A stretch of DNA of 64,000 bases from Conchocele bisecta (lineage: Eukaryota > Mollusca > Bivalvia > Lucinida > Thyasiridae), in NCBI GenBank assembly GCA_029237695.1, contig CM055265.1, forward strand, positions 40,231,840-40,295,839. The letters run 5' to 3'. The position numbers and the translations under genes were made by a program. The notes below the pieces were generated by a model. The model saw nothing but the letters and a program-made list of their open reading frames with translations, ran no database searches and was not told where the DNA came from. Below, piece by piece: positions 21,696-34,200 of the stretch; positions within the stretch are counted from its first letter, which is position 1; every line of letters begins with the position of its first letter.

Positions 21696-22016
21696 TTCGC
21701 GTGGGTGGTGGTCGGTCGAACGAGACGGTGTAAATTAACGGTAGAGGTTCCTTCTTATAGGAATCACGATTTGCCTGGTTTGGCCCTCATGTACGTTTTT
21801 ATCTTTGGCTCTTTTGTTATCTGGGAGTTGAAATGGGTTATTACACATTTTAAAAGTAGTAAGATTATTACTGATCCTAATGCTTTTGGGAGGGGTCTAG
21901 TGATTCTGGTGTGGCGAGGACCTGGCCATCAGGTCATGATTATTCTGATTTCAGGGGCCTTAAATGACCTTAGCTGTTGATAGGCCGTTAAACCCCAACA
22001 AACAAACAAAACAAAC
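21696..22016 (+). mobile_element. S1 SINE, full-length reference copy
   Basis: Order of conserved blocks: GTGGGTGGTGGTCGGTCGAA, GGAATCACGATTTGCCTGG, TGGCTCTTTTGTTATCTGGG, AGATTATTACTGATCC, GACCTTAGCTGTTGATAGGC, GTTAAACCCCAACAAACAAA with an (AAAC)n tail. Related copies carry GGGTTCGATCCC, a box B, when read on the opposite strand (see 47,775-48,110). Fragments recur at 3,975, 7,055, 9,640, 10,640, 22,834, 27,553, 29,935, 39,958, 40,215, 46,330 and 47,775. Confidence 0.7.
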
Positions 22017-22173
22017 ATTCTATTTTCAATGCATAGTGTCCAGATTTCACAATAAAATACTGTTATTCTCAATGTATGTTTCCTGATACCATTGGGCCAT
22101 ACCATATATTTTCTATGTAAAGCACCCACACAGTTGATCAAAACCTACCTACGTATCCGGTAAAAACAAACGA

Positions 22174-22255
22174 GGCCTTAAATTTATGCTAAAAACTTCC
22201 TCGACCCTTTGCAGTTTGCAAAGGGTTGAGGACGTTTTTAACATAAATTTAAATT
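22174..22255. repeat. Foldback hairpin
   Basis: CTTAAATTTATG...AAA with CTCGACCCTTTGCA pairs with TGCAAAGGGTTGAG...CATAAATTTAA. A short non-coding inverted repeat. Confidence 0.65.
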
Positions 22256-22485
22256 TCCGCGAGCAAACTTTAGAACAAAGAAGAAGAAAATACTCTTATT
22301 AAACTTACTAAGTTGACATTCAGATTAATAAGTCTCCCAATCAGTTTTCATATTACTTCACCAGTAAATAGTGTAAATATCATAACACAGTATGTTTTCT
22401 TTTTCACAGAACCACTTTCAAAACCTACCCGCACGCGGACGCTTAACAGAAAAAGAACTTGCTATGGCCTTGTTGCGGAAACCAG

Positions 22486-22650
22486 GGGCCCGTTTCACCA
22501 AACTGTTTTCTTGTAAACAATTATTGGATTTACATTTATTGAGCATAGGTTACCTATGCTAAATACATGTAAATCCATTAACTGAAATGTTCAGACGATC
22601 CTTTAATACGAACATCTTAGTCGTTCAAATTTTAATGAAACAGACATTTA
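22486..22650. mobile_element. GGGCCCGTTTCACC foldback MITE
   Basis: It opens GGGGCCCGTTTCACCAAACT and closes with GTTCAAATTTTAATGAAACAG. The interior has ATTGAGCATAGG/CCTATGC arms. It is related to the half element at 1-112. Confidence 0.6.
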
Positions 22651-22833
22651 GGTCATCCTGCTCGAAATGTTGACAAATACCATGGTGCATTTGATTGATA
22701 CACATTGTACATGTGTGGCTGTGACTGGAGAAATGGGGCTTCTGTGTTTGCCATTTCATAAATGAAACACCTGTCATGCCTCTGACAAACAATATGTGGA
22801 TGGCAGGTGGAAGCATGCAATTGGTAATTTAAC

Positions 22834-23335
22834 GATTGGGGTTCATCCTTACCGGAATCCCGACTGGAGACCTGGTTTGGCCCTCACATACATCTTTGGC
22901 ATTTTGTATGTGGCAGTTGAATCTGGTTATACCCCTTATGTGAGTATTACGATTATTCGTAATCATATTTTAGGGGAAGGGGCCAATATATTTGTTCTCG
23001 ATGTAAATATTCCGTTCTGATTTTGGGATTTTTCCCCCAATGCAGGTTAAAACGGGATCAAACCCGATTTCCCGACCTTACATGACCTTAGCTGTTGATA
23101 AGCCATTAACCCTTAGAAGGCGGGAACCGAAAATTGTTGTCTGATGTTGTAACTTATTTTGTATTTTCTCTAAATAAAAACATGGTTTGGCAGCATTTTA
23201 GGAAATTATTCTAAAGTGCTGTGAAACCATGTTTTTGATAAGAAAAATGGAAAATAAAATAAAAAAAAATAAACAGCAGACAACAAATTTTAATTCAGCA
23301 CTGTAAGGGCTAAACAAACTGACAAACAATATAGA
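22834..23335 (+). mobile_element. S1 SINE split by a TTAA-inserted MITE
   Basis: GGGGTTCATCCTTACCGGAA through GACCTTAGCTGTTGATAAGC is S1 sequence, ending in the CATTAA that in other copies reads CGTTAAACCCC. An F2 MITE starts exactly at that TTAA. After it the SINE tail continues as AACAAACTGACAAACAA. Confidence 0.65.
23106..23313. mobile_element. F2 MITE, piggyBac-like ends
   Basis: The left end is TTAACCCTTAGAAGGCGG and the right end GCACTGTAAGGGCTAA. The inner arms (AAACATGGTTTGGCAGCA / TGCTGTGAAACCATGTTTTT) form a hairpin. TTAA targets with CCC-type ends are characteristic of piggyBac elements. Confidence 0.65.
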
Positions 23336-23437
23336 TTGTTACCAGGCTACAGGAGTGTGCTATTTGATCAGGAGCTGTACGGTCACACATCCCATAAGCC
23401 ACATTTCTCCAATCAGAGCCACATGTACGGAATGTCA

Positions 23438-23937
23438 NNNNNNNNNNNNNNNNNNNNNNNNNNNNNNNNNNNNNNNNNNNNNNNNNNNNNNNNNNNNNNN
23501 NNNNNNNNNNNNNNNNNNNNNNNNNNNNNNNNNNNNNNNNNNNNNNNNNNNNNNNNNNNNNNNNNNNNNNNNNNNNNNNNNNNNNNNNNNNNNNNNNNNN
23601 NNNNNNNNNNNNNNNNNNNNNNNNNNNNNNNNNNNNNNNNNNNNNNNNNNNNNNNNNNNNNNNNNNNNNNNNNNNNNNNNNNNNNNNNNNNNNNNNNNNN
23701 NNNNNNNNNNNNNNNNNNNNNNNNNNNNNNNNNNNNNNNNNNNNNNNNNNNNNNNNNNNNNNNNNNNNNNNNNNNNNNNNNNNNNNNNNNNNNNNNNNNN
23801 NNNNNNNNNNNNNNNNNNNNNNNNNNNNNNNNNNNNNNNNNNNNNNNNNNNNNNNNNNNNNNNNNNNNNNNNNNNNNNNNNNNNNNNNNNNNNNNNNNNN
23901 NNNNNNNNNNNNNNNNNNNNNNNNNNNNNNNNNNNNN
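23438..23937. other. Assembly gap (500 N)
   Basis: Exactly 500 N, a placeholder of unknown true size. ORFs drawn across it are artefacts. Confidence 0.99.
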
Positions 23938-24097
23938 GTAATATAATCGGAAATGGTGTGGGATAAGTTGTGAGATTTTTTTTTGTCGGGTATTGGTCAA
24001 GTCGAATTTGGATTCATTTCCAATTGTGTATGTAAATAATGCATAGGCGATGTCAGCAAAAGCAGTCAATAAGTGCGACATTCGGTTTGATGATTAA

Positions 24098-24277
24098 AAA
24101 AGTATGCAGAATTATTATACTGAATTTATTACATTATCACAGCCAAAATGGCTGTGATAATGTAATAAATTCAGTATAATAAAAATTAATAAATTTATAA
24201 GTAAATTAAAAATTTCTCCCTCAAAGTATACTTAGCAAGAGAAGTATACTTTTGCAATTTTGGTGAAATAGGCTTCT
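24098..24277. mobile_element. F1 MITE, right part
   Basis: It has the palindromic core around GCCAAAATGGC and the right end TTTTGGTGAAATAGGC, and directly abuts the second copy of the 5.8 kb segment. Confidence 0.7.
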
Positions 24278-25074
24278 GGTATTTCCTCTCTTATCACATC
24301 ATCGTTTCTTGCAGATAATGATTTCGACAATATTAATATTTTCCATTAATAATGACGTTAATTGTTAACACAAAATTCGGAGCTCATGCGGATTTCAATT
24401 CCGCACAAGCTCTTGAACTTTCTGTCCACTTTTGACATCATGTACGGAAAATAATGTATTTTCTCAAATTGTTATGTACGGAAAAGATGAATAATGTTCG
24501 CAATGAATGTGAGTGAAAAATGGCAATGGCATAAGCATGATAAGGGAGGTGATTACAGAGTTAATCTTTTGTGTATTTATAACCAATTTCATTAACTCCT
24601 ACAACGCTGGAATAAATTTTGTCATCTGATGTTTATTTATGTGTTCCCTCGATCTCGGTAAAGCCAGAAGGCATATTGTGTTTGCACTGTGTGTCCTTCT
24701 GTGTGTGTGTCCGTGGATCTGGTTGAGAAGTTTGGCGTAGTTTCTCCAATCTGCCACCGGGGGCATTTGTGTGCCAACAGGCCACATTTTCTTGTTTATG
24801 CATTTTGTAACGAAACATTTGTGAACGAACAAATGATTATAAGTTGACAAATCATTCTGATGTGCTGACAAAAGAATTGTGATGTCGGAAACCTATTTTA
24901 AAAATATTAGATGACGATGCTGTTTCTTGTTTTGTAAGAGTTTTGTAACATGTTTAACATTCGTATGTGTATGCCACCTTTTACCTTACTGCATTTTAAG
25001 TCCTATAGTCCTATTTTTAGTCCATTTGTAAATACTCACATTATTTATTTATTATTGTGTATTATTTCTGTTGA

Positions 25075-27060
25075 TACATCCAGTTTGCTTTGTTATTAAC
25101 TGACATCCGGTTTGCTCTGTTATTAACTGACATTTGGTTTGCTTTGTTATTAACTGAAACCCGGTTTGTTCTCTGTTATTAACTGACACCCGGTGTGTTC
25201 TCTGTTATTAACTGACACCCGGTTTGTTCTCTGTTATTAACTAACACCCAGTTTGTTTTCTATTATTAACTGCTTCACCCTGTCTGTGAATTGCCATCCA
25301 AATACATGTACAGCGGCACCTCTCTAAACCGGACACCCTGGGGACTGTAGTGACTGTGTGTCCGTCTGTATGTGGGTCAGTGGATCCGGTTGAGAAGTTT
25401 GACGTAGTTTCTCCAATCTGCCACCGGGGGCATTTGCGTGCCGACAGGCCACATTTTCTTGTTTATGCATTTTGTAATGAAACATTTGTGAACGACCAAA
25501 TTGACAAATCATTCTGATGTGCTGATAAAAGAATTGAGATGTCGAAATTATGTTTCAAATTTATTAGATGACAATGCCATTTCTTGTTTTGTAAGAGTTA
25601 ACAACCCAACATGTTTTACATTCATATGTGTATGCCACCTTTTACCTTACTGCATTTTAAGTCCATTTGTAAATGCTCACATTATTGATTTATTATTGTG
25701 TATTATTTCTGTTGACACACCTGGTTTGCTTTGTTATGAACTGATTTATGGTTTGATCTGTTACTAACTGACACCCGGTTTGCTCTGTTAGTAACTGACA
25801 ACCGTTGTGCTCTGTTATTAACTGACACCCGGTTTGTTCTCTGTTGTTAACTGACACCCGGGTTTGTTCTCTGTTATTCACTGACACCCGATATGCTATG
25901 TTATGAACTGACATCCGGTTTGCTTTGTTATGAACTGACATCCTGTTTGCTCCGTTATTAACCAATTTCATTAACTCCTACAACGCTGGAATAAATTTTG
26001 TCATCTGATGTTTATTTATGTGTTCCCCCATTCTCAGTAAAGCCAGAAAGCATATTGTGTTTGCACTGTGTGTCCTTCTGTGTGTGTCCGTGGATCTGGT
26101 TGAGAAGTTTGGCGTAGTTTCTCCAATCTGCCACCGGGGGCATTTGTGTGCCAACAGGCCACATTTTCTTGTTTATGCATTTTGTAACGAAACATTTGTG
26201 AATGAACAAATTGACAAATCATTCTGATGTGCTGATAAAAGAATTGAGATGTCGAAATCATGTTTGAAATTTATTAGATGACAATGCCATTTCTTGTTTC
26301 GTAAGAGTTAACAACCCAACATGTTTTACATTCATATGTGTATGCCACCTTTTACCTTACTGCATTTTAAGTCCATTTGTAAATGCTCACATTATTTATT
26401 TATTATTGTGTATTATTTCTGTTGACACACCTGGTTTGCTTTGTTATGAACTGATTTATGGTTTGCTCTGTTATTAACTGACATCCGGTTTGCTCTGTTA
26501 CTAACTGACATCCAGTTTGCTCTGTTATTAACTGACATCCGGTTTGCTCTGTTATTAACTGACATGTGGTTTGCTTTGTTATTAACTGAAACCCGGTTTG
26601 TTCTCTGTTATTAACTGACACCCGGTGTGTTCTCTGTTATTAACTGACACACATTTTCTTGTTTATGCATTTTGTAATGAAAAATTTACGAACGAACAAA
26701 TTGACAAATCATTCTGATGTGCTGATAAAAGAATTGAGATGTCGAAATCATGTTTCAAATTTATTAGATGACAATGCCATTTCTTGTTTTGTAAGAGTTA
26801 ACCTAACATGTTTTACATTCATATGTGTATGCCACCTTTTACCTTACTGCATTTTAAGTCCATTTGTAAATGCTCACATTATTGATTTATTATTGTGTAT
26901 TATTTCTGTTGACACACCTGGTTTGCTTTGTTATGAACTGATTTATGGTTTGATCTATTACTAACTGACACCCGGTTTGCTCTCTGATATCGACTGACAC
27001 CCGGTTTGTACCCGGTTTGTTCTCTGTTATTGACTGACACCCGGTTTGTTCTGTTATTCA
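25075..27060. repeat. 27-bp minisatellite in four blocks
   Basis: Same unit as at 5,640-6,575 (GGTTTGCTCTGTTATTAACT core). The blocks alternate with modules holding TTGAGAAGTTTGGCGTAGTT, TTCATATGTGTATGCCACCT and TGCATTTTAAGTCC, which gives a higher-order repeat of about 0.6 kb. Confidence 0.85.
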
Positions 27061-27102
27061 CTGCTTTACCCTGTCTGTGAATTGCCATCCAAATACATGT
27101 AC

Positions 27103-27335
27103 AGTGGAACCTCTCTAAACCAGACACCCTGGGGACCGTCCCAGGGTGTCCGGTTTAGAGAGGTTCCACTGTGATTAATTTAATTAGTTTAATTTAGTTG
27201 TACTTAATTAGTTGTTTTCATTTTCAATCATGAAAAGACACGACAATGAAAGAAATGACAATGAAACCCATCTAAATTAAACACAATGGGGTCGGCAGGG
27301 TGTCCCGTTTAGAGGGGTTCTACTGTACAGTCTCT
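27103..27335. mobile_element. Pogo/Tc1-like foldback MITEs
   Basis: CAGTGGAACCTCTCTAAACC pairs with GGTTTAGAGAGGTTCCACTG almost perfectly. The second foldback at 27,262-27,335 has the AAACCCATCTAAATTA arm. Equivalent to 6,625-6,855. Confidence 0.7.
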
Positions 27336-27732
27336 GTACCATCTGGAATTTGACCCTGTTGCTCAAATAACACGTGGAATTTTGCTATATATTGAACATT
27401 TTATGTGATACAAAAACTAAAATTACACCATCCGGATATTTAATCGATACTCAATGATGGTTAGAAATGTCATGAACCTTAAGCAAGTAGTTACCTTGCA
27501 TGACGGATTGAAAACATACATCTTGTGCAATCCCGCGAGTGCTAAACCCATTGACCCGGCCTTAAATGAGCTTAGCTGTTGATAGGCCATTAAACCCGAA
27601 CAAAGAAACAAAAAAACAAAATACTCAGCGTCCTGTCGTCATGACTAATGTTGAGAAATGTTGAGGAAACCTTCACCATTCTGTATCAGTCAGTAACCTG
27701 GGAACTCATCGGGCATATACTGTACTCAGAGC

Positions 27733-28210
27733 ACGGCCCCGTGCAGGCACCGGGGCGGGATCAACTGATCCTGAGAATAGTGCTGCAGTAGCCATTGCTT
27801 GTCGTAAAAGGCGACTAAACTGGCTTAACGATTGGGTTCATACTTTCCGGAACCCACTATACCGGATTTGGCCCTCCTGTACATTTTTGGCTTTCTTGTA
27901 TGTGAGAGTTGAGTCAGGCTATGCCCCATATATAAAAGTAAGATTATCGCTAATCCTATTACTTTTAGGGGATGGGATAAATGATGCTGGTGTAGCGAGG
28001 GCCTGGCACCAGATCAGGTTGTTCTAATTTCGGGACTGAATATATATTTTGATTGTAAATATTGAGTTCTGAAGTTGGGATTTACCCCCCTCGGACAGGT
28101 GGATACGGGACACGACCCCGTTGACCCGTCTGCGTGTAGACTCCCTGAGGCTTGTACCTCTATGTCAGAAAAGCGGACGTTAAACCCTATTCACTCACTC
28201 ACTCACTCAC
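27733..28210 (+). mobile_element. S2 SINE with (CACT)n tail and 12-bp TSD
   Basis: TGTACTCAGAGC flanks the insert (27,721-27,732 and 28,211-28,222). The other copy of the segment has a single such site. Blocks include GCCATTGCTTGTCGTAAAAG, GGTTCATACTTTCCGGAACC, TCTGGCACCAG-type text and GACGTTAAACCCTATTCACT with a (CACT)n tail. The layout is that of tRNA-derived molluscan SINEs; the exact family was not identified. Confidence 0.75.
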
Positions 28211-28217
28211 TGTACTC

Positions 28218-28624
28218 AGAGCTCCAGATAACATGCGTATTTGCTTAAATACCCAATTAAAATTGCCAAAAACCCAATTGAAATTAGAAGTAGTGAGTAT
28301 CAAAAAGCAATGAAAAATTTGCGGTATCTTTAAATGACACAGAAAACAATAAACAGACCACAAATATAGCATATTTTCTTATTTTTCCATGAAAACACTA
28401 TTCTTGGTATTTCATTAAAATTGTCTCCAAGGAGACAATTCTAATGAAATACCAAGATGTGTATCATTTAGAAGCAAACTATTCAATAAGTGTGGTCTGC
28501 TGATGTGTAAACAGTAGTGTGATTCTATTTTACACAATTAAAATTTTGAAACACCCAATTGCTTCAGAAATGATGGAGTGACAATTGTCAATACTCAATT
28601 ACTAATTCCTTATCTGGAGCCCTG
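28218..28624. mobile_element. F3 MITE with 8-bp TSD (hAT-type)
   Basis: Ends AGAGCTCCAGATAA and TTATCTGGAGCCCTG. Flanks CTGTACTC at 28,210-28,217 and 28,625-28,632. The central hairpin is CTTGGTATTTCATTA...TAATGAAATACCAAG around TCTCCAAGGAGA. Other copies: 7,250-8,490, 36,721-37,630, 45,814-46,189, 46,528-46,918 and 48,120-48,468. Confidence 0.75.
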
Positions 28625-28931
28625 CTGTACTCCTTTGAAAATGTTCTGTCCATATTGTTTCATAATGAACTATCGATCTTCTTTTGACATACGCCTCTTA
28701 TTGTGAAGAGCCAGTTGCTTTCATTGTAGTCCCATATTAAGCTACACATTTTACGTTGACAATTGATTTCTCCGCTGTTCGTAAGCACTTTCGGCCTGTT
28801 TGAATAATCGTTTACGACACTTAAATACCAGTTTTCAGCACACCGTTATGTATTATTCCAATGTTTCATCAATTGTAAGTTTACATTGTGGTTTTCTCTA
28901 CATCCACGCAAAACTCGCTGCACTGGTTTCT

Positions 28932-29238
28932 GTAGCCGATTTCACCAACAAGCATACTCAGTATCTAGCAAATACTTTGAGGGAGTAATCATTTATTTTT
29001 CCCGAAATGCATTATTTCATATAGAACTAACAACTGTATATATTTGATGATTAAAAGTAATCGGAATTATTATATTGTATTTATTACATTATCACAGCCA
29101 AAATGGCTGTGATAATGTAATAAATTCAGTCTACCGGTAATAAAAAATCATAAATTTATCCTTCAATTGAAAATCCCTCAAAGTATACATGTACTTTGCT
29201 AGAGAAGTATACTTTGCAATGTTGGTGAAATAGGCTAC
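28932..29238. mobile_element. F1 MITE
   Basis: GTAGCCGATTTCACC at the left, GGTGAAATAGGCTAC at the right, and the palindromic GCCAAAATGGC core. Confidence 0.75.
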
Positions 29239-30254
29239 TGACCATTCTGACGATGCCGTGTTCAGTGCAACAACATTCATCTAGCAATTGTGCAAAAGTT
29301 GACATATTCACATTTAAAAATGCTTGAACTGTGCATGTTATATGTGCATTTCTGTATCCATAGTAACAAAGCACCGGCGCAAGCCAAATATTCAAATGTT
29401 TTGTTCTGCAATAGTGTAATAGAAAGGATAATATATGACCAGTAGATTCTATTGAACGTCAACTGCTGCTAGTTATGTCAGAGTATGGTGGATAATCGTC
29501 CCACACTTAGAATACAAAAACACATTTGCAAAAACATAAATTTAGCACAAGAAAGGCAAACAAAACATTTATTACACTGCAAAATATGTGCTGCCACAGA
29601 CCTATGCTCATTTGCATAAAAGCTGTATACCTATGCTCATTTGCATAAAAGCTGTATAAAGCTATTTATGTTGGTTGGTTGCTAGCGCTTGAATAAAAAT
29701 TGTGTATCAAGTCTTATTTCTATATTTCTACTCTAAAGTACATGTTGTGACCACGCATCTGAAGCGTCTCATCGAGATGGTTCAAATGTGTGGTAACAAC
29801 ATGTACTTTCATCAGGTGGGCGGATTCATGTTGTCATTCTGCTATCCCTGGTTTGGCCCTTGGGTACATTTTATTTATGGCTTTCTTATTGCGTGAGAGT
29901 TGAATCCGATTATATCCATTATACAATTAGTTGTTGGTGGTGTTGGTGTTTAACGGCCTATAAACAGCTAAGGTCATTTATGGCAGGGCCAACAGGTTCA
30001 ATCTCGTATTAAACCAGCTGCATTGGGGTGGGGGGGGGGATCCCAAAATCGAGCGGAATATATTCAGCCCTGAAATTAGAATAACCCGACCTGGTGCCAG
30101 GTCGATATGACACCAAAGCCACTTGACCCCTTCCCCTAAATATTACGAATAATCATATTACTCATAAAAGGGTAATAACCAGTAGCCTATTTCATGAACA
30201 TTGCAAAGTATACTTTGAGGGAGAAATTTTTATGATAAATTTATTAATTTTTAT

Positions 30255-31279
30255 TATACCCCCACAAACAAAGTTTGAGGGGGTATATAGGAGTCCGCTT
30301 GTCGGTCTGTTGGAAATTCCCTTCCGCTCTATATCTTCTACACCCATTCATGGATTATCGAATGGCTTGGCACAAATGTTTCTCATGATGAGAAGGTGTG
30401 TCGCGATCAATAACCACGCACCTACATCCAAGGTCAAGGTCACAGTTGAAGGTCAAACCTATCGAAATTCCCTTCCGCTCTATATCTTCTACACCGATGC
30501 ATGGATTATCAAATGGCTTGGCACAAATGTTTCTCATGATGAGAAGGTGTGTCACGATCAATAACCACACACCTACGTCCAAGATCAAGGTCACAGTTGA
30601 AGGTCAAAGGTCAAACCTATTGAAATTACCTTCCGCTCTATATCTTCTACACCGATGCATGGATTATCAAATGGCTTGGCACAAATGTTTCTCATGCCGA
30701 GAAGGTGTGTCGCGATCAATAACCACGCACCTACGTCCAAGGTCAATGTCACAGTTGAAGGTCAAAGGTCAAACCTATCGAAATTCTCTTCCGCTCTATA
30801 TCTTCTATACCGCTGCATTGATTATCAAATGGCTTGGCACAAATGTTTCTCATGATGAGAAGGTGTGTCGCGATCAATAACCACGCACCTACATCCAAGG
30901 TCAAGGTCACAGTTGAAGGTCAAAGGTCAAAGCTATCGAAATTCCCTTCCGCTCTATATCTACACCGATGCATGGATTATCAAATGGCTTGGCACAAATG
31001 TTTCTCATGATGAGAAGGTGCGTCGCGATCAATAACCACGCACCTACGTCCAAGGTCAAGGTCACAGTTGAAGGTCAAAGGTCAAACCTATTGAAATTCC
31101 CTTCCGCTCTATCTCTTCTACACCGATGCATGGATTATCAGACTATGCCCAGGGTCAAGGTCACAGACTTGATGCGTTTGAAACCTTAATGCTCGGCTAA
31201 ATGGCTTCTAATAAAAAATGCCTTGTTTTCTTTGGCTGCCAGTGGGGGTATTCGTGTGCCGACAGGCCACATTTCTAGT
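30255..31279 (+). mobile_element. Helitron-like family H2, copy A
   Basis: The start hairpin pairs TATACCCCC with GGGGGTATA. Five units of about 158 bp follow, each with CTCTATATCTTCTACACCGA, TTTCTCATGATGAGAAGGTG and AAGGTCAAGGTCACAGTTGA; four units also carry AGGTCAAAGGTCA. The end is GTGTGCCGACAGGCCAC, an imperfect hairpin, then ATTTCTAGT (CTAGT at 31,275-31,279). The host sequence is the F1-type TTTTTATTATACT, split without duplication. Repetitive ORFs here are array frames. Confidence 0.7.
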
Positions 31280-31290
31280 TATACTAAGTT

Positions 31291-34200
31291 TATATGGGGT
31301 GCCATTTTGGACTTTAATAGCACTTCGTGATATCATCACTTCAAATACATGATATCACTTATTCGAATGGATGATATCACCTATTTGAAGTGATGATATC
31401 ACCTATTTGAATGGGTGATATCACCTATTCGACACTGAAATGGTGATATCATGCATTCGAACTGGTGATATCATCACTTCAAATGGATGATATCATCTAT
31501 TCAAATGGATGATATCTATTCGAATGGATGATATCACCTATTCGAATGGATGATATCACCTATTTGATTTTAAGTGATGATATCATCACTTTAAATACAT
31601 GTTATCACATATTCGAATGGATGATATCACCTATTTGAATGGATGATATCACCTATTCGAATGGATGATATCACCTATTTGATTTGAAGTGATGATATGC
31701 ATTTGAAGTGATTATATCACCCATTCGAATACATGATATCATCCATTCAGCACAAACTGGTGATATCACCAATTCGAATGCATAATATCATGTATTCAGG
31801 ACGAATAGGTGATATCATCCTTTTGAATAGATGATATCACCCATTCGTTTAAATGATAAAAGAGAAAATTATTACACCCTGTTTACAGTAGTCTCGCAGA
31901 AACAGGACTTCCAGTCAAAAATTTAAGCACGCGACTTTACTGCAGGATTATTATTGTTTTGTTCATAATTTAATATCTTCTTGTAGAATAATTTCATAAC
32001 AGAATTATAATATTAACACGTTTGCATGCTTACTATTTTGTAAAGCATATTTAGCAAGTGTTTTTAACGTTAGGATTATTTTCTCTTTTTTTTTCGCAGG
32101 GAGAAATCCTTCATTTCTAAACATAATGCTTCTTCCGAAAGGATGATATCACCTATTCGAAAGGATGATATCACCTATTCGTTCTGAATACATGATATCA
32201 CGCATTCGAATTGGTGATATCACCAGTTTGTGCTGAATGGATGATATCATGTATTCGAATGGGTGATATCTATGGGGCGCCATTTTGGACTTTAATAGTA
32301 CTTACTTTGTGATATCATCACTTCAAATGGATATCACCTATTCAAATGGATGTTATCACCTATTCGAATGGATGATATCACCTATTTGATTTGAAGTGAT
32401 GATATCATGCATTCGAATTGATGATATCCTCACTTCAAATACATGATATCACCTATTATAATGGATGATATCACCTATTTGAATGGGTGATATCACCTAT
32501 TTGATTTGAAGTGATGATATCATCCATTCGAATAGGTGATATCATCACTTCAAATACATGATATCACCTATTCGAATGGATGATATCACTTATTCCAATG
32601 GATGATATTACCTATTTGATTTGAAGTGATGATATCATGCATTTGAATAGGTGATATCTATGGGGTGCCGTTTTGGACTTTAATTGTAATTCGTGATATC
32701 ATCACTTCAAATACATGATATCACTTACTCGAATGGATGATATAACCTATTTGAAGTGATGATATCACCTATTCGACACTGAAATGGTGATATCATGCAT
32801 TCGAACTGGTGATATCATCACTTCAAATGGATGATATCATCTATTTGAATGGATGATATCACCTATTTGAATGGGTGAGATCACCTATTTGATTTGAAGT
32901 GATGATATCGTCCATTCGAATAGGTGATATCCTGACTTCAAATACATGATATTACCTATTCAAATGGATGATATCACCTATTCGAATGGATGATATCACC
33001 TATTTGATTTGAAGTGATGATATCATGCATTCGAATTGATGATATCCTCACTTCAAATACATGATATCACCTATTAGAATGGATGATATCACCTATTTGA
33101 ATGGGTGATATCACCTATTTGATTTGAAGTGATGATATCATCCATTCGAATAGGTGATATCATCACTTCAAATACATCATATCACCTATTCGAATGGATG
33201 ATATCACTTATTCCAATGGATGATATTACCTATTTGATTTGAAGTGATGATATCATGCATTCGAACTGGTGATATCACTTCAAATGGATGATATCATCTA
33301 TTTGAATGGATGATATCACCTATTTGAATGGGTGAGATCACCTATTTGATTTGAAGTGATGATAACGTCCATTTGAATAGGTGATATCCTCACTTCAAAT
33401 ACATGATATCACCTATTCGAATGGATGATATCACCTATTCGAATGGATGATATCACCTGTTTGATTTGAAGTGATGATATCAATTCGAATGCATGATATC
33501 ATCACTTCAAATACATGTTATCACCTATTTGAATGGATGATATCACCTATTCTAATGGATGATATCACCTATTTGATTTGAAGTGATGATATCATGCATT
33601 TGAAGTGATAATATCACCCATTCAAATACATGATATCATCCATTCAGCACAAACTAGTGATATCACCAATTCGAATGCGTGATATCATCTATTCAGGACG
33701 AATAGGTGATATCATCCTTTCGAATAGATGATATCACCCATTCGTTTAAATGATAAAAGAGAAAATGATTACTCCCTGTTTACAGTAGTCTCGCAGAAAC
33801 AGGACTTCCAGTCAAAAATTTAAGCACGCGACTTTGCTGCGGGATTATTATTATTTTGTTCATAATTTAATATCTTATTGTAGAATAATTTCATAATATA
33901 ATTATAATATTAACACGTTTGCATGCTTACTATTTTTGTTAGCATATTTAGCAATTGTTTTTAACGTTAGGGTTATTTTCTCTTTTTTTTTTCACAGGGA
34001 GAAATCCTTCATTTTTGTCGCGCCCGCTTGCGGAAAGCGCGATATAGTCGGCATTTTGGCGTACGTACGTACGTGTGTCCGGTTAAAGTTTTTGGTTAAG
34101 TTTTTTTGGGATTTAAAGGTTTTAAAGTTTTTGGTTAAGTTGTTTGGTTAAAGTTTTTGGTTAAAGTTTTTTGTTATACTAATATCTCAGCAAACTGCTT

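Larger units (their letters stand above)
24278..30180. other. Segmental duplication, copy 2
   Basis: Collinear with 4,190-10,016. It has more, shorter minisatellite blocks (25,075-25,270, 25,720-25,960, 26,430-26,650, 26,925-27,060). These are separated by repeated 400-600 bp modules that each contain GTGTGCCAACAGGCCACATTTTCTTGTT-like text, similar to the 3' end of Helitron-like family H2. An S2 SINE is unique to this copy. No gene is recognised. Confidence 0.85.

Noticed and set aside
23336..24081. ORFs of 200 or more codons across 23,438-23,937
   Set aside because: They consist almost wholly of N and exist only because unknown bases contain no stops.
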